Shown: positions 1 to 8,164 of the stretch, piece after piece | Position numbering within the stretch: the stretch's first letter is position 1 | Layout of the letters: each line of letters starts with the position of its first letter | Assembly: GCF_007097525.1 (NCBI RefSeq) | Contig: NZ_VKDD01000003.1 | Location: 1 to 64,000 of the forward strand | DNA length: 64,000 bases | Origin: Thalassomonas sp. M1454 | GTDB taxonomy: Bacteria > Pseudomonadota > Gammaproteobacteria > Enterobacterales > Alteromonadaceae | Direction: 5' to 3' | Translations under genes and position numbers: made by a program | Notes under the pieces: generated by a model | Told to the model about the DNA's origin: nothing | Database searches by the model: none | The model's input: the letters and a program-made list of their open reading frames with translations, nothing else

Positions 1-8
1 CGTTCGTT

Positions 9-21
9 TATAACAAGAGCA
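9..21 (-). promoter_or_regulatory. boxA-like antitermination site
   Basis: On the minus strand the sequence TGCTCTTGTTATA resembles the rRNA leader boxA (E. coli TGCTCTTTAACA). It lies about 65 bp downstream of the proximal rRNA-type promoter, where a leader boxA belongs. The match is partial. Confidence 0.45.
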
Positions 22-86
22 AGTCGCATTCGCTTAACTCTTATTGCTTGTAGCTAACGTTGCCGTTTGCCCGAAGCAGGAGGCGC

Positions 87-114
87 ATTATAAGCACCTC
101 AGTTAGGAAGTCAA
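87..114 (-). promoter_or_regulatory. rRNA-type promoter P2 (proximal)
   Basis: Read on the minus strand, there is a -35 TTGACT (109-114), a 16-bp spacer and a perfect -10 TATAAT (87-92), followed directly by a GC-rich GCGCC discriminator. This is the architecture of stringently controlled rRNA promoters. It points leftward out of the window, so a 16S gene is expected just beyond position 1. The identification is inferred from promoter structure and from gmhB lying upstream, as it does at E. coli rrnH. Confidence 0.75.
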
Positions 115-224
115 CAGCTTTTCAAAAAGAATTTTAAAAAATTTTTGTTGGCGTTAAATACTAAGTAATTCTTAACATCTAACCTTCTAACCGTTCTTTG
201 GGTTGCCCCGAAGAAGTGGAGCGC

Positions 225-252
225 ATTTTATAGATTTGCAGGTGAAGATCAA
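225..252 (-). promoter_or_regulatory. rRNA-type promoter P1 (distal)
   Basis: Second minus-strand promoter with the same layout as the one at 87-114: -35 TTGATC (247-252), 16-bp spacer, -10 TAAAAT (225-230), then GCGC discriminator. The two core regions lie 138 bp apart and share the GGAG(G)CGCAT context on the plus strand, suggesting a tandem duplicated rRNA promoter pair. Confidence 0.65.
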
Positions 253-309
253 CACCTTTTTTCAAAAAACTTAAGATAAATGAACTGTTCGATTATTAAA
301 TAACCAATA

Positions 310-846
310 TCAATCGATATGTTCAATTGCTGTACAAATATTAGCGATTATATGAGCTGGTATAGATCCGTCATCTGAGTATTTACCAGATAAAAGTATA
401 CGATTATGAATACCAGCATTTTGTGCAGCTTTTATATCAGCGGCTTTATTGCCTAAATAGATACTTTGTTTCAAGTCTAACTTATGTTTTATGGCTGCTT
501 TTAAAATCATACCTGGTTCAGGTTTGCGGCAATCACATTCAACTTTATATTGTTCCTTACCTTTTGTTGGATGATGCGGGCAATAAAATACATCAGTAAT
601 AATTATTTTTTCTTTTAAGAATTCATCTTTCATCCATGTAAATAATGTTGAAAGTTCTTTCTCAGTAAATACACCGCGGGCAATGCCGTGCTGATTAGTA
701 GTTACGATCAATTGGTAACCGAGTTCTTGTGCAAAGCGACAAACATCAAAAATACCATCAACAAACTCAAACTCTTGGCTTTTATAAACATAACCACGGT
801 CTATATTAATAACGCCATCGCGACTGAGGAAAAGAGCTTTATTCAT
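310..846 (-). CDS. gmhB: GmhB-like HAD phosphatase with altered active site
   Basis: GmhB dephosphorylates D-glycero-D-manno-heptose 1,7-bisphosphate in cytoplasmic LPS core heptose synthesis. The 178-aa length, the zinc loop (C89, H91, C104, C106), TNQ-GIARG (50-58) and CRKPEPG all match the family. However, HAD motif I reads FLSRDGVIN: Ser8 replaces the aspartate nucleophile of FLDRDG, and motif IV reads GNK (Asn133) instead of GDK. The codon for Ser8 is AGT, two bases from Asp. The reading frame is intact, with a good Shine-Dalgarno (AGGG, 7 nt). The protein may be inactive, repurposed, or recently decayed. Its position upstream of rRNA promoters is as in E. coli (gmhB-rrsH). Family assignment is sure; activity is doubtful. 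Confidence 0.85.
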   Translation of the reverse strand: MNKALFLSRDGVINIDRGYVYKSQEFEFVDGIFDVCRFAQELGYQLIVTTNQHGIARGVFTEKELSTLFTWMKDEFLKEKIIITDVFYCPHHPTKGKEQYKVECDCRKPEPGMILKAAIKHKLDLKQSIYLGNKAADIKAAQNAGIHNRILLSGKYSDDGSIPAHIIANICTAIEHID

Positions 847-903
847 TATGATGCCCTGCCATTATTGTTTTGCTTTTCTAGATTTTGATCTATAAAAACC
901 AAA

Positions 904-929
904 AAAGCGAGCTAAGCTCGCTTTAATGT
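904..929 (-). terminator. Terminator of the ivd-type operon
   Basis: Arms AAAGCGAGC (904-912) and GCTCGCTTT (916-924) with a 3-nt loop. On the minus strand the stem is followed by six T, about 50 bp after the stop of the last operon gene. It also separates the operon from gmhB. Confidence 0.85.
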
Positions 930-973
930 AGTTTTACGGCGTTTAATAAAACTTAACCGTAACTAATAAGCAA

Positions 974-1735
974 TTACATGCTTAAGCCACCATCAATTTC
1001 TACAACTCGGCCTGTAAAGAAATCATTTTCAAAGATGTACTGGGCAGTATGTGCTATTTCTTGGGCAGTACCTAGACGTCCTACTGGTTTCATTTTTTCT
1101 AAACGCTCACGCATTTCTGGTTTCATGCCATCTGTCATTGCTGTTTTGATCACACCAGGAGCAATTGCGCCAACACGAATACCATGGCGACCTAATTCAC
1201 GTGCCCAAGTAGTTGTCATCGCTACTACGCCAGCTTTTGCTGCTGCATAGTTAGTTTGTCCCATATTACCGTTACGAGCGATTGATGACATGTTGATAAT
1301 AACACCTTTATTACCATGCTTAATCATTTGCACTGCAGCTTCTCGGCCACATAAGAAAACACCAGTTAAGTTAACGTCGATAACTGATTGAAATTGAGCA
1401 AGTGACATTTTGCTTACGATCTCACCTTCTTTTACCTTAACGAAAAGGCCGTCTCGTAAAATCCCTGCATTATTAACTAAACCGTCAATACCATTAAAGT
1501 CGTTAGCGATAGTTGCAAACGTTGCTTCTACTTCTGACTCTACAGCTACGTTAGCAATATAGTATTTTGCTTTGCTACCAGTTGCTTCAACTAGCTGGAC
1601 AGTTTCTGCAAGTAACTCTTCACCTAAATCTATCAACGCAATGTTTGCACCTTTTTTGGCAAACTCAATCGCCATAGTGCGTCCTAAACCTTGACCACCA
1701 CCAGTAATTACGATTGTTTTATCTTGGAAATTCAT
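974..1735 (-). CDS. SDR-family 3-hydroxyacyl-CoA dehydrogenase (ivdG-like)
   Basis: Classical short-chain dehydrogenase of 253 aa. It has the GGGQGLG cofactor motif near residue 12, NNAG around 87-90, and the catalytic Ser, Tyr-x3-Lys within NMSSIARNGNMGQTNYAAAK. As the last gene of the branched-chain operon, it corresponds to the SDR that oxidises 2-methyl-3-hydroxybutyryl-CoA in isoleucine breakdown. FabG or acetoacetyl-CoA reductase activity cannot be excluded from sequence alone. Its ATG overlaps the stop of mmsB (TAATG), which implies translational coupling. A strong terminator follows. Confidence 0.8.
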   Translation of the reverse strand: MNFQDKTIVITGGGQGLGRTMAIEFAKKGANIALIDLGEELLAETVQLVEATGSKAKYYIANVAVESEVEATFATIANDFNGIDGLVNNAGILRDGLFVKVKEGEIVSKMSLAQFQSVIDVNLTGVFLCGREAAVQMIKHGNKGVIINMSSIARNGNMGQTNYAAAKAGVVAMTTTWARELGRHGIRVGAIAPGVIKTAMTDGMKPEMRERLEKMKPVGRLGTAQEIAHTAQYIFENDFFTGRVVEIDGGLSM

Positions 1736-2628
1736 TATTTTTCTACCTTATTGAACATATTAAATATACTTGAGAAATCTTTACCGCCATTACCTGCACC
1801 GGCATGGAGTGCAAATAAATTACGGGCTAGTGCGCCCATAGGTGTTGACGACTGGCTTTGTACCGCGGTATCCATGGCTAAACCTAAATCTTTAGCCATT
1901 AAGTCAACCATAAAGCCACCTTCATAGTTATTTGACGAAGGCACATTTTCGGATACATTAGGACATGGATTATACACTTCCAAAGTCCAGTTTTTGCCTG
2001 AACTTTGTAACATAATTTCAGATAATACTTTTGGGTCTAAGCCATTACTAATACCTAACTGTAATGCTTCAGATGTGCCAGCCATAAGTACAGCTAGCAG
2101 CATGTTATTACATACTTTAGCTACTTGCCCTGCACCATGGTCCCCAGCATGAAATATGTTTTTACCCATATTATCTAACACAGGTTTAGCGTTATTAAAA
2201 TCTTGTTCGCTACCGCCAACCATAAAACTTAGTGTGCCAGCAGTTGCGCCGCCAACGCCACCAGATACAGGAGCATCAATAAAGTTTATTCCTGCAGTGT
2301 TTAATGCGCTAGCTACTTTTATTACTGTTTCTTTATCTATTGTTGAAGAGTCAATAACCAAAGCACCTTTAGCTATATGGTTAATTAAACCATTATCACC
2401 AAGGTATAAACTTTCTACATGTTTACCAGCAGGAAGCATTGAAATAATGAAATCGGCACCGGCAACACATGCTGCAACATCAGGTTTAGTTGTAGCACCT
2501 TGTGCAACAACACTTTCAACAGCTTGTGGAAATAAGTCAAATACACACACTTGATGACCAGCGTTAACTAAGTTTGTAGCCATAGGGCCACCCATGTTTC
2601 CTAGTCCAATAAAAGCTATATTCGCCAT
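1735..2628 (-). CDS. mmsB: 3-hydroxyisobutyrate dehydrogenase
   Basis: Oxidises 3-hydroxyisobutyrate to methylmalonate semialdehyde with NAD+ in valine catabolism. The 297-aa length is typical. Rossmann motif GLGNMGGPMATNL is at residues 7-19, the substrate motif APVSGGVGGATAGTL near 118-132, and the catalytic-Lys region GAGQVAKVCNNML near 165. It lies 23 bp after the 3-hydroxyisobutyryl-CoA hydrolase, whose product it uses, and overlaps the following SDR start by one base. The partner mmsA, which would take the next step, is not in this operon. Confidence 0.92.
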   Translation of the reverse strand: MANIAFIGLGNMGGPMATNLVNAGHQVCVFDLFPQAVESVVAQGATTKPDVAACVAGADFIISMLPAGKHVESLYLGDNGLINHIAKGALVIDSSTIDKETVIKVASALNTAGINFIDAPVSGGVGGATAGTLSFMVGGSEQDFNNAKPVLDNMGKNIFHAGDHGAGQVAKVCNNMLLAVLMAGTSEALQLGISNGLDPKVLSEIMLQSSGKNWTLEVYNPCPNVSENVPSSNNYEGGFMVDLMAKDLGLAMDTAVQSQSSTPMGALARNLFALHAGAGNGGKDFSSIFNMFNKVEK

Positions 2629-2651
2629 ATCTAATTCTCCAATAATTTATT

Positions 2652-3773
2652 TTAATTTAACAATGCTAAAGGGTGCTCTGGTGCAAGCCATTTTGAGGTA
2701 ATAAACCAATCTTTAGTTTCTTTGTCTATGTCACTTACAGAGGCAAATTTCCAAGCAGGACTATTGTCCTTCTCAATTAGCAAGGCTCGAACGCCTTCTT
2801 GAAACTCTCCAAACTTCCCACATTTTACCGCGGCGTTAAGCTCTAGTTGTAGGCATTGGGCTAAAGATAAACCTTTAGCTTTGTTTATTAACTGATGCGT
2901 GAGCCAAACACTCAATGCGCTGCCATGAGCAAGGGATTTTTGTGCTCGGTTTAACCACTTATCATCAGTTTTTAACTGCGCAATAGCAGCAACTATGTCT
3001 TCTAGTTTGCTAGAGTCAGTAACTTGGTCAATCAAAGCTTTGTGCTTATGTACATTTGATAATGGCATATGAACCTTACTTTTTTGCTCAAGCTTTTTCA
3101 TTAACGATGTTAATTTTTCATTATTAAGGGCTATCGTATCCCCCCAACTAATTTGCTGTATTTCCTCGATAAATAATGATTTATCAGCATTAGATATAAA
3201 GTGATCTGCTAAGTTAATAAATTTAGCATCTGCGGCATTAATGGCAGCGCCAGTTAACCCTAAAAATAAACCACAATTATCAGGCATTCGATTTAAGAAA
3301 TAACTACCGCCTACATCAGGAAATAATCCTATGCTTATTTCGGGCATTGCAATACGAGATGATTCAGTTACCACCCGGTGACTTGCTCCCGCCATCAGGC
3401 CAAGACCGCCTCCCATAACAATACCACTACCCCAAACAACAAATGGCTTGCTGTAGCTATGAATGAGATGATCAAGCTGATATTCATCGGTAAAGTATGA
3501 CTCTATTGATGCAGAATATTCACCTGGGCATGCAGCCATATTTTCATATAAATTAACTATATCGCCACCGGCACAAAATGCTTTTTCACCTGCGCCTTGT
3601 AATAACACTAAAGCGATATTGCTATCTTCTTGCCACGCTACTAACTGTGGATAAAGCAGCGCAACCATTTCATGGCTCAAAGCATTAAGAGAACGCTCTG
3701 AATTTAATGTTGCTATAGCAATTTGTTTTCCTGATTGAGTTTTTAGTAACTCAAATAACACGACTTCTGACAT
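2652..3773 (-). CDS. 3-hydroxyisobutyryl-CoA hydrolase
   Basis: Crotonase-fold thioesterase that releases CoA from 3-hydroxyisobutyryl-CoA in valine degradation. The oxyanion-hole region reads KAFCAGGDI, and the hydrolase signature includes MGGGLGLMAGASHRVVTE and PEISIGLFPDVGGSYFL, carrying the Glu and Asp used by this subfamily rather than a hydratase pair. I place the start at ATG 3771-3773 (373 aa; MSEVVLFELL), which has an AGG 7 nt upstream. An upstream in-frame start at 3821 would overlap the preceding gene by 20 bp and adds a non-conserved extension. It could be mislabelled as enoyl-CoA hydratase; the FPDVGG motif argues for the hydrolase. Confidence 0.88.
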   Translation of the reverse strand: MSEVVLFELLKTQSGKQIAIATLNSERSLNALSHEMVALLYPQLVAWQEDSNIALVLLQGAGEKAFCAGGDIVNLYENMAACPGEYSASIESYFTDEYQLDHLIHSYSKPFVVWGSGIVMGGGLGLMAGASHRVVTESSRIAMPEISIGLFPDVGGSYFLNRMPDNCGLFLGLTGAAINAADAKFINLADHFISNADKSLFIEEIQQISWGDTIALNNEKLTSLMKKLEQKSKVHMPLSNVHKHKALIDQVTDSSKLEDIVAAIAQLKTDDKWLNRAQKSLAHGSALSVWLTHQLINKAKGLSLAQCLQLELNAAVKCGKFGEFQEGVRALLIEKDNSPAWKFASVSDIDKETKDWFITSKWLAPEHPLALLN

Positions 3774-3801
3774 GTAAAAACCTAATATTTTCTGAAAAGA
3801 A

Positions 3802-4959
3802 TTACAGAAGCTGCCCTGCACCTTCAGTTAATAATCGTCTGGAAATAATCAAACGCATAATTTCGTTTGTTCCTTCCAAAATTTGATGAACACGTACATC
3901 ACGGAAATGGCGTTCAATTGGATATTCTTTAATGTATCCGTAGCCGCCATGGATCTGCAGAGCGGCATCACACACTTTAAATCCTACATCGGTGGCAAAT
4001 TGTTTTGCCATGGCGCAATAGGCCGATTTTTCAGGATCATTAGAATCGAGTTTAAATGCAGCTAAACGCACCATTTGACGAGCAGCAACAAGTTCAGTCG
4101 CCATATCCGATAATTTAAACTGCATGCCTTGGAATGCCGCAATTGGTTTACCAAATTGTTCCCGCTCTTTCATATAGCTAATGGCAGTATTAAGTGCTTG
4201 CTGCGCAGTACCAATAGAACAAGTAGCGATATTTATACGACCGCCATCAAGACCTTTCATAGCAATAGCAAAACCTTCACCTTCATTACCTAAAAGGTTC
4301 GCAACAGGAATACGTACATCTTCAAATGTAATTAATCTTGTTGGTTGCGCATTCCAGCCCAACTTTTCTTCTGCTTTACCGTAAATTACGCCAGGAGTGT
4401 TAGCCGGAATAACAACAGCCGAAATACCTTTAGCACCTTCGCCGCCAGTCCTCACCATAGCAACTAATACGTCAGTTTCACCGGCACCAGAAATAAACAT
4501 CTTTGAGCCATTAATAACGTATTCTTCACCGTCTTTTTTGGCAGAGGTTCTAAGGGAAGCAGCATCAGAGCCTGCTCCGGGTTCAGTTAGACAATAAGAA
4601 GCGAGTTGTTGACCGCTAACTAACCCTTCACACCACTGGTTTTTTACTGTATCAGTACCCCATGTTGCTAACATCCAAGTAGCCATGTTATGGATAGTGA
4701 TCATTGCCGTAGTTGCTGTACAGCCCATAGCAAGTTGTTCAAATATAATGGAAGAGTCTAAACGTGATAAACCAAGGCCACCAGCTTCTTCGGGAGAGTA
4801 CAATCCACAAAAGCCTAATTCACCCGCTTTAGCAATCACATCTTTTGGGAAGATATGCTCGCTGTCCCATTTAGCTGCATTGGGAGCGAACTCAGCTTGA
4901 GAAAATTGGTTTGCCATATCAGCAAACATGGCTTGATCTTCAGATAAATTAAAATTCAT
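3802..4959 (-). CDS. Acyl-CoA dehydrogenase, isobutyryl/2-methylbutyryl-CoA type
   Basis: FAD flavoprotein of 385 aa that introduces the alpha-beta double bond into short branched acyl-CoAs. It shows CLTEPGAGSDAASL (FAD/substrate), GGRINIA, GGYGYIKEYPIERHFRD, and the catalytic base Glu362 in ILEGTNEI, the usual SCAD position. That separates it from the isovaleryl-CoA dehydrogenase at 6.9 kb, whose base lies elsewhere. It lies 30 bp after the thiolase and 28 bp before the 3-hydroxyisobutyryl-CoA hydrolase, so it is probably the valine/isoleucine enzyme. Exact chain preference is not readable from the sequence. Confidence 0.88.
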   Translation of the reverse strand: MNFNLSEDQAMFADMANQFSQAEFAPNAAKWDSEHIFPKDVIAKAGELGFCGLYSPEEAGGLGLSRLDSSIIFEQLAMGCTATTAMITIHNMATWMLATWGTDTVKNQWCEGLVSGQQLASYCLTEPGAGSDAASLRTSAKKDGEEYVINGSKMFISGAGETDVLVAMVRTGGEGAKGISAVVIPANTPGVIYGKAEEKLGWNAQPTRLITFEDVRIPVANLLGNEGEGFAIAMKGLDGGRINIATCSIGTAQQALNTAISYMKEREQFGKPIAAFQGMQFKLSDMATELVAARQMVRLAAFKLDSNDPEKSAYCAMAKQFATDVGFKVCDAALQIHGGYGYIKEYPIERHFRDVRVHQILEGTNEIMRLIISRRLLTEGAGQLL

Positions 4960-4989
4960 GACTGTTCCATTAAGTTGATAAGCAAATGG

Positions 4990-6174
4990 TTATAGCATTT
5001 CGATAGCAACGGCTGTTGCTTCACCACCGCCAATACATAAAGTTGCTAGGCCTTTAGATAAACCTCGTTGTTTCAACGCATGAATTAATGTCACCATAAT
5101 TCGTGCACCACTTGCGCCAATAGGATGACCTAACGCACAAGCACCACCGTGAACATTAACTTTTGATTCATCAAGTTCAAGTTCTTTAATAGCAAGCATA
5201 GTTACCATCGCAAAAGCTTCGTTAATTTCAAATAAATCAACATCTTCTTTGGTCCAGCCGATACGAGAGAATAACTTATTTACTGCACCAACAGGGGCAA
5301 TAGTAAATTCACTTGGTTTTTGTGCATGATTAACGTGTCCAATAACTTTACAAATTGGTGTTAGACCGCGTTTTTGTGCTTCTGATGCACGCATCATAAC
5401 CATAGCAGCAGCACCATCTGAAATGGAGCTAGAGTTAGCAGCAGTAATGGTACCGTCACGCTTAAACGCAGCTCTAAGTGTTGGAATTTTCTCAGGGCGA
5501 GCATTACCAGGTTGTTCATCAGTATCAACAACTACTTCACCTTTACGTGTTTTAATAGTTACAGGTACAATTTCATTACTAAAGTTACCTGATGAAATAG
5601 CCATATTTGCTTTAGTTAAAGAGCTGATAGCAAACGCATCCATATCTTCACGGCTAAATGCAACGTCATCAGCAGTATCTTGTGCAAAACAGCCCATAGA
5701 AATACCATCATAAGCATTTTCTAAACCATCAAGCATCATATGATCAATAACTTGACCATGTCCCATACGCATGCCAGAACGAGCTTTAGGTAGTAAATAT
5801 GGTGCTTGTGACATACTTTCCATACCACCGGCAACAGCAACATCGATGCTACCTGCGGCTAAAGAGTCATAAGCATTCATTGTTGCTTTCATACCTGAAC
5901 CACATACTTTACTCACAGTAGAACATACCGTAGATAATGCTAACTCTGCACCTAATGCAGCTTGGCGTGCAGGTGCTTGTTTTAAACCAGCAGCAAGTAC
6001 ACAACCCATAATAACTTCATCAACTTGATCGTTGGCAATTCCTGCTTGCTCTACAGCACCACGAATAGCTTGTGCACCAAGCTCTGGAGATGGAACATCA
6101 GATAAGCTTCCCATAAATCCTCCCATAGGAGTTCTTACTGCGGAAACAATTACGATAGGATCGGATAATGACAT
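4990..6174 (-). CDS. atoB: Acetyl-CoA C-acyltransferase (thiolase), first gene of ivd-type operon
   Basis: Thiolase of 394 aa, the family's usual length. The nucleophile is Cys91 in KVCGSGMKA, with NEAFA, GGACALGHPIGASGARI (His) and the C-terminal CIGGGEA cysteine all present. In this context it should cleave 2-methylacetoacetyl-CoA from isoleucine and/or acetoacetyl-CoA. It is the promoter-proximal gene of the five-gene minus-strand operon ending at 974. A LiuR-like palindrome (6233-6248) lies about 60 bp upstream of its start, so regulation together with the liu genes is likely. Confidence 0.88.
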   Translation of the reverse strand: MSLSDPIVIVSAVRTPMGGFMGSLSDVPSPELGAQAIRGAVEQAGIANDQVDEVIMGCVLAAGLKQAPARQAALGAELALSTVCSTVSKVCGSGMKATMNAYDSLAAGSIDVAVAGGMESMSQAPYLLPKARSGMRMGHGQVIDHMMLDGLENAYDGISMGCFAQDTADDVAFSREDMDAFAISSLTKANMAISSGNFSNEIVPVTIKTRKGEVVVDTDEQPGNARPEKIPTLRAAFKRDGTITAANSSSISDGAAAMVMMRASEAQKRGLTPICKVIGHVNHAQKPSEFTIAPVGAVNKLFSRIGWTKEDVDLFEINEAFAMVTMLAIKELELDESKVNVHGGACALGHPIGASGARIMVTLIHALKQRGLSKGLATLCIGGGEATAVAIEML

Positions 6175-6232
6175 TGATTGTACCTTTATTTTTCTAAACT
6201 AATTTTGCAGTTAGGTTACATCAAAACATTTG

Positions 6233-6248
6233 TTTACGCCAACGTAAA
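6233..6248. promoter_or_regulatory. LiuR-like operator (ivd side)
   Basis: TTTACGCCAACGTAAA is an inverted repeat (TTTACG-N4-CGTAAA). It lies 59 bp upstream of the thiolase start, in the divergent region shared with liuR. Its shape matches the MerR-family LiuR sites known in gammaproteobacterial branched-chain degradation regulons. Confidence 0.75.
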
Positions 6249-6389
6249 GCAATGCAAAAGATAACTACAAGTGTACAGATTGCTAAACAAACCAGTAAAT
6301 AAAAGCGATACAGACGAATTACCATAAAAGTACTTTTTCATTACCATTTGCATAATGAGTACATTATAGGGAAAAATGGACATTAAAAG

Positions 6390-6405
6390 TTTACCTTTAC
6401 GTAAA
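6390..6405. promoter_or_regulatory. LiuR-like operator (liu side)
   Basis: TTTACCTTTACGTAAA (TTTAC-N6-GTAAA) lies 54 bp upstream of liuR. It overlaps a candidate -35 TTTACG (6396-6401), which is followed after 17 bp by -10 TATACT (6419-6424). This placement fits autoregulation of the liuR-liuABCDE unit. Confidence 0.72.
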
Positions 6406-6458
6406 CTTCAACCTTAGTTATACTCAATGAAAATTTAATATGTAAAAAATAAAAAACT

Positions 6459-6860
6459 ATGGAATCGACGAAAACTGCAACCTTCTCAATTGGTGATTTA
6501 TCTCGTGAATTTGATATTACGACTCGTAGTATTCGATTTTATGAAGACCAAGGGTTGATTACGCCAACTAGAAAGGGCCAAACAAGAATATACAATCGTC
6601 GTGACAGAGTTCGATTAAAACTAATTTTACGAGGTAAACGTTTAGGCTTTTCATTAGCTGAAACCGGACGTTTATTTGAGCTCTATGACGCTGATAAAAC
6701 TAGCACTAATCAATTAGAAACAATTAAACAATTGATTGCCGATAAAAAAACAGCGCTAACTCAGCAACTAGATGATATCAAAGTTGTGTTAATGGAATTA
6801 GATACGCTCGAACAACGCTGTGAAATGGCGCATAAAGAACTAACCCAGTCGGTAAATTAA
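6459..6860 (+). CDS. liuR: MerR-family regulator LiuR
   Basis: 133-aa MerR-type regulator. The N-terminal winged helix reads FSIGDLSREFDITTRSIRFYEDQGLI (about 8-33), followed by the second wing and a C-terminal dimerisation helix (about 85-125). It has no metal-binding cysteine pair of the CueR/ZntR kind. Position immediately before liuABCDE and divergent from the ivd genes, with palindromes on both sides, identifies it as LiuR, the regulator of leucine/isovalerate and other branched-chain genes. No clear Shine-Dalgarno precedes ATG 6459. Confidence 0.88.
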   Translation: MESTKTATFSIGDLSREFDITTRSIRFYEDQGLITPTRKGQTRIYNRRDRVRLKLILRGKRLGFSLAETGRLFELYDADKTSTNQLETIKQLIADKKTALTQQLDDIKVVLMELDTLEQRCEMAHKELTQSVN

Positions 6861-6927
6861 ATAAACATTAAGGCAGGTTCACAAAGATGCTTGCTTAAAT
6901 AATAAATTAAATATTAAAGGTACTACC

Positions 6928-8097
6928 ATGATTTCTACATTTTCTTCATTAAACTTCAATTTAGGCGAAACCGTGGACATGATCCGCGATACAGTTAATG
7001 CATTTGCTCGCGATGAAATAGCACCAAGAGCAGAAAAAATTGACCAAGACAATGAATTCCCTATGGATTTATGGCGTAAGTTTGGAGACTTAGGCCTACT
7101 TGGTATGACTGTAGATGAGCAATATGGTGGCTCACAATTAGGTTATTTAGAACACGTTGTGGCAATGCAAGAGATCAGCCGAGCTTCAGCTTCGGTTGGT
7201 TTAAGTTACGGTGCATGTTCAAATCTTTGTTTAAATCAATTAAATAAGAATGGCTCACATGAACAAAAACTAAAATACCTGCCAAAACTTTGTACTGGTG
7301 AACATATTGGTGCACTTGCAATGTCTGAACCAAACGCAGGCTCTGATGTGGTAAGCATGAAATTACGCGCAGACAAAAAAGGCGATAAGTACATTTTAAA
7401 CGGTAACAAAATGTGGATTACTAATGGTCCAGATGCTCACGTTTATATTATCTATGCAAAAACTGATACATCAGCCGGTTCAAAAGGGATAACAGCCTTT
7501 ATCGTTGAACGTGATTTCCCTGGTTTTAGCCGTCATCAAAAGCTAGATAAGTTAGGTATGCGCGGCTCAAATACCTGTGAATTAGTATTTGAAGATTGTG
7601 AAGTACCTGCAGAGAACATCTTAGGTGAAGAAGGACGTGGCGTTAAAGTATTAATGTCAGGTTTAGATTATGAACGTTTAGTTTTATCAGGTGGTCCGTT
7701 AGGTATTATGGACGCAGCGATGGATTTAGTCGTTCCTTATATTCACGATCGTAAACAGTTTGGTCAATCAATTGGTGAGTTCCAATTAATCCAAGGCAAG
7801 ATTGCTGACATGTATACACAAATGAATGCAGCAAAGTCATACGTATATATGGTAGCGCAAGCTTGTGACCGTGGTGAAACCACTCGTAAAGATGCCGCAG
7901 CCGTTATTTTATACTCTGCCGAGCTTGCAACAAAAATGGCATTAGATGCAATTCAATTACTTGGTGGTAATGGCTACATCAATGAATTCCCTGCGGGTCG
8001 ATTATTACGAGATGCGAAACTATATGAAATTGGCGCCGGTACTTCAGAAATTCGCCGTATGTTAATCGGTCGAGAGCTTTTCAACGAGTCAGTATAA
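6928..8097 (+). CDS. liuA: Isovaleryl-CoA dehydrogenase
   Basis: Oxidises isovaleryl-CoA to 3-methylcrotonyl-CoA in leucine catabolism, with electrons passed to ETF. In this 389-aa protein the catalytic glutamate is Glu249 in GLDYERLVL, the diagnostic position of isovaleryl-CoA dehydrogenases. The position used by other family members holds Gly in [22 protein letters not shown] and [17 protein letters not shown] are also present. It starts at an ATG with AAAGG 7 nt upstream, 67 bp after liuR, and is the first enzyme gene of liuABCDE. Confidence 0.95.
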   Translation: MISTFSSLNFNLGETVDMIRDTVNAFARDEIAPRAEKIDQDNEFPMDLWRKFGDLGLLGMTVDEQYGGSQLGYLEHVVAMQEISRASASVGLSYGACSNLCLNQLNKNGSHEQKLKYLPKLCTGEHIGALAMSEPNAGSDVVSMKLRADKKGDKYILNGNKMWITNGPDAHVYIIYAKTDTSAGSKGITAFIVERDFPGFSRHQKLDKLGMRGSNTCELVFEDCEVPAENILGEEGRGVKVLMSGLDYERLVLSGGPLGIMDAAMDLVVPYIHDRKQFGQSIGEFQLIQGKIADMYTQMNAAKSYVYMVAQACDRGETTRKDAAAVILYSAELATKMALDAIQLLGGNGYINEFPAGRLLRDAKLYEIGAGTSEIRRMLIGRELFNESV

Positions 8098-8164
8098 AGC
8101 GTTAAAAACGATAAAATTTTGATGAATTCATCTTTACAAGATAACTACTTAGAAGGTTAGCAAC

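Noticed and set aside
688-888. 66-codon plus-strand frame opposite gmhB
   Set aside because: Antisense to a recognisable family gene and runs into the terminator region.
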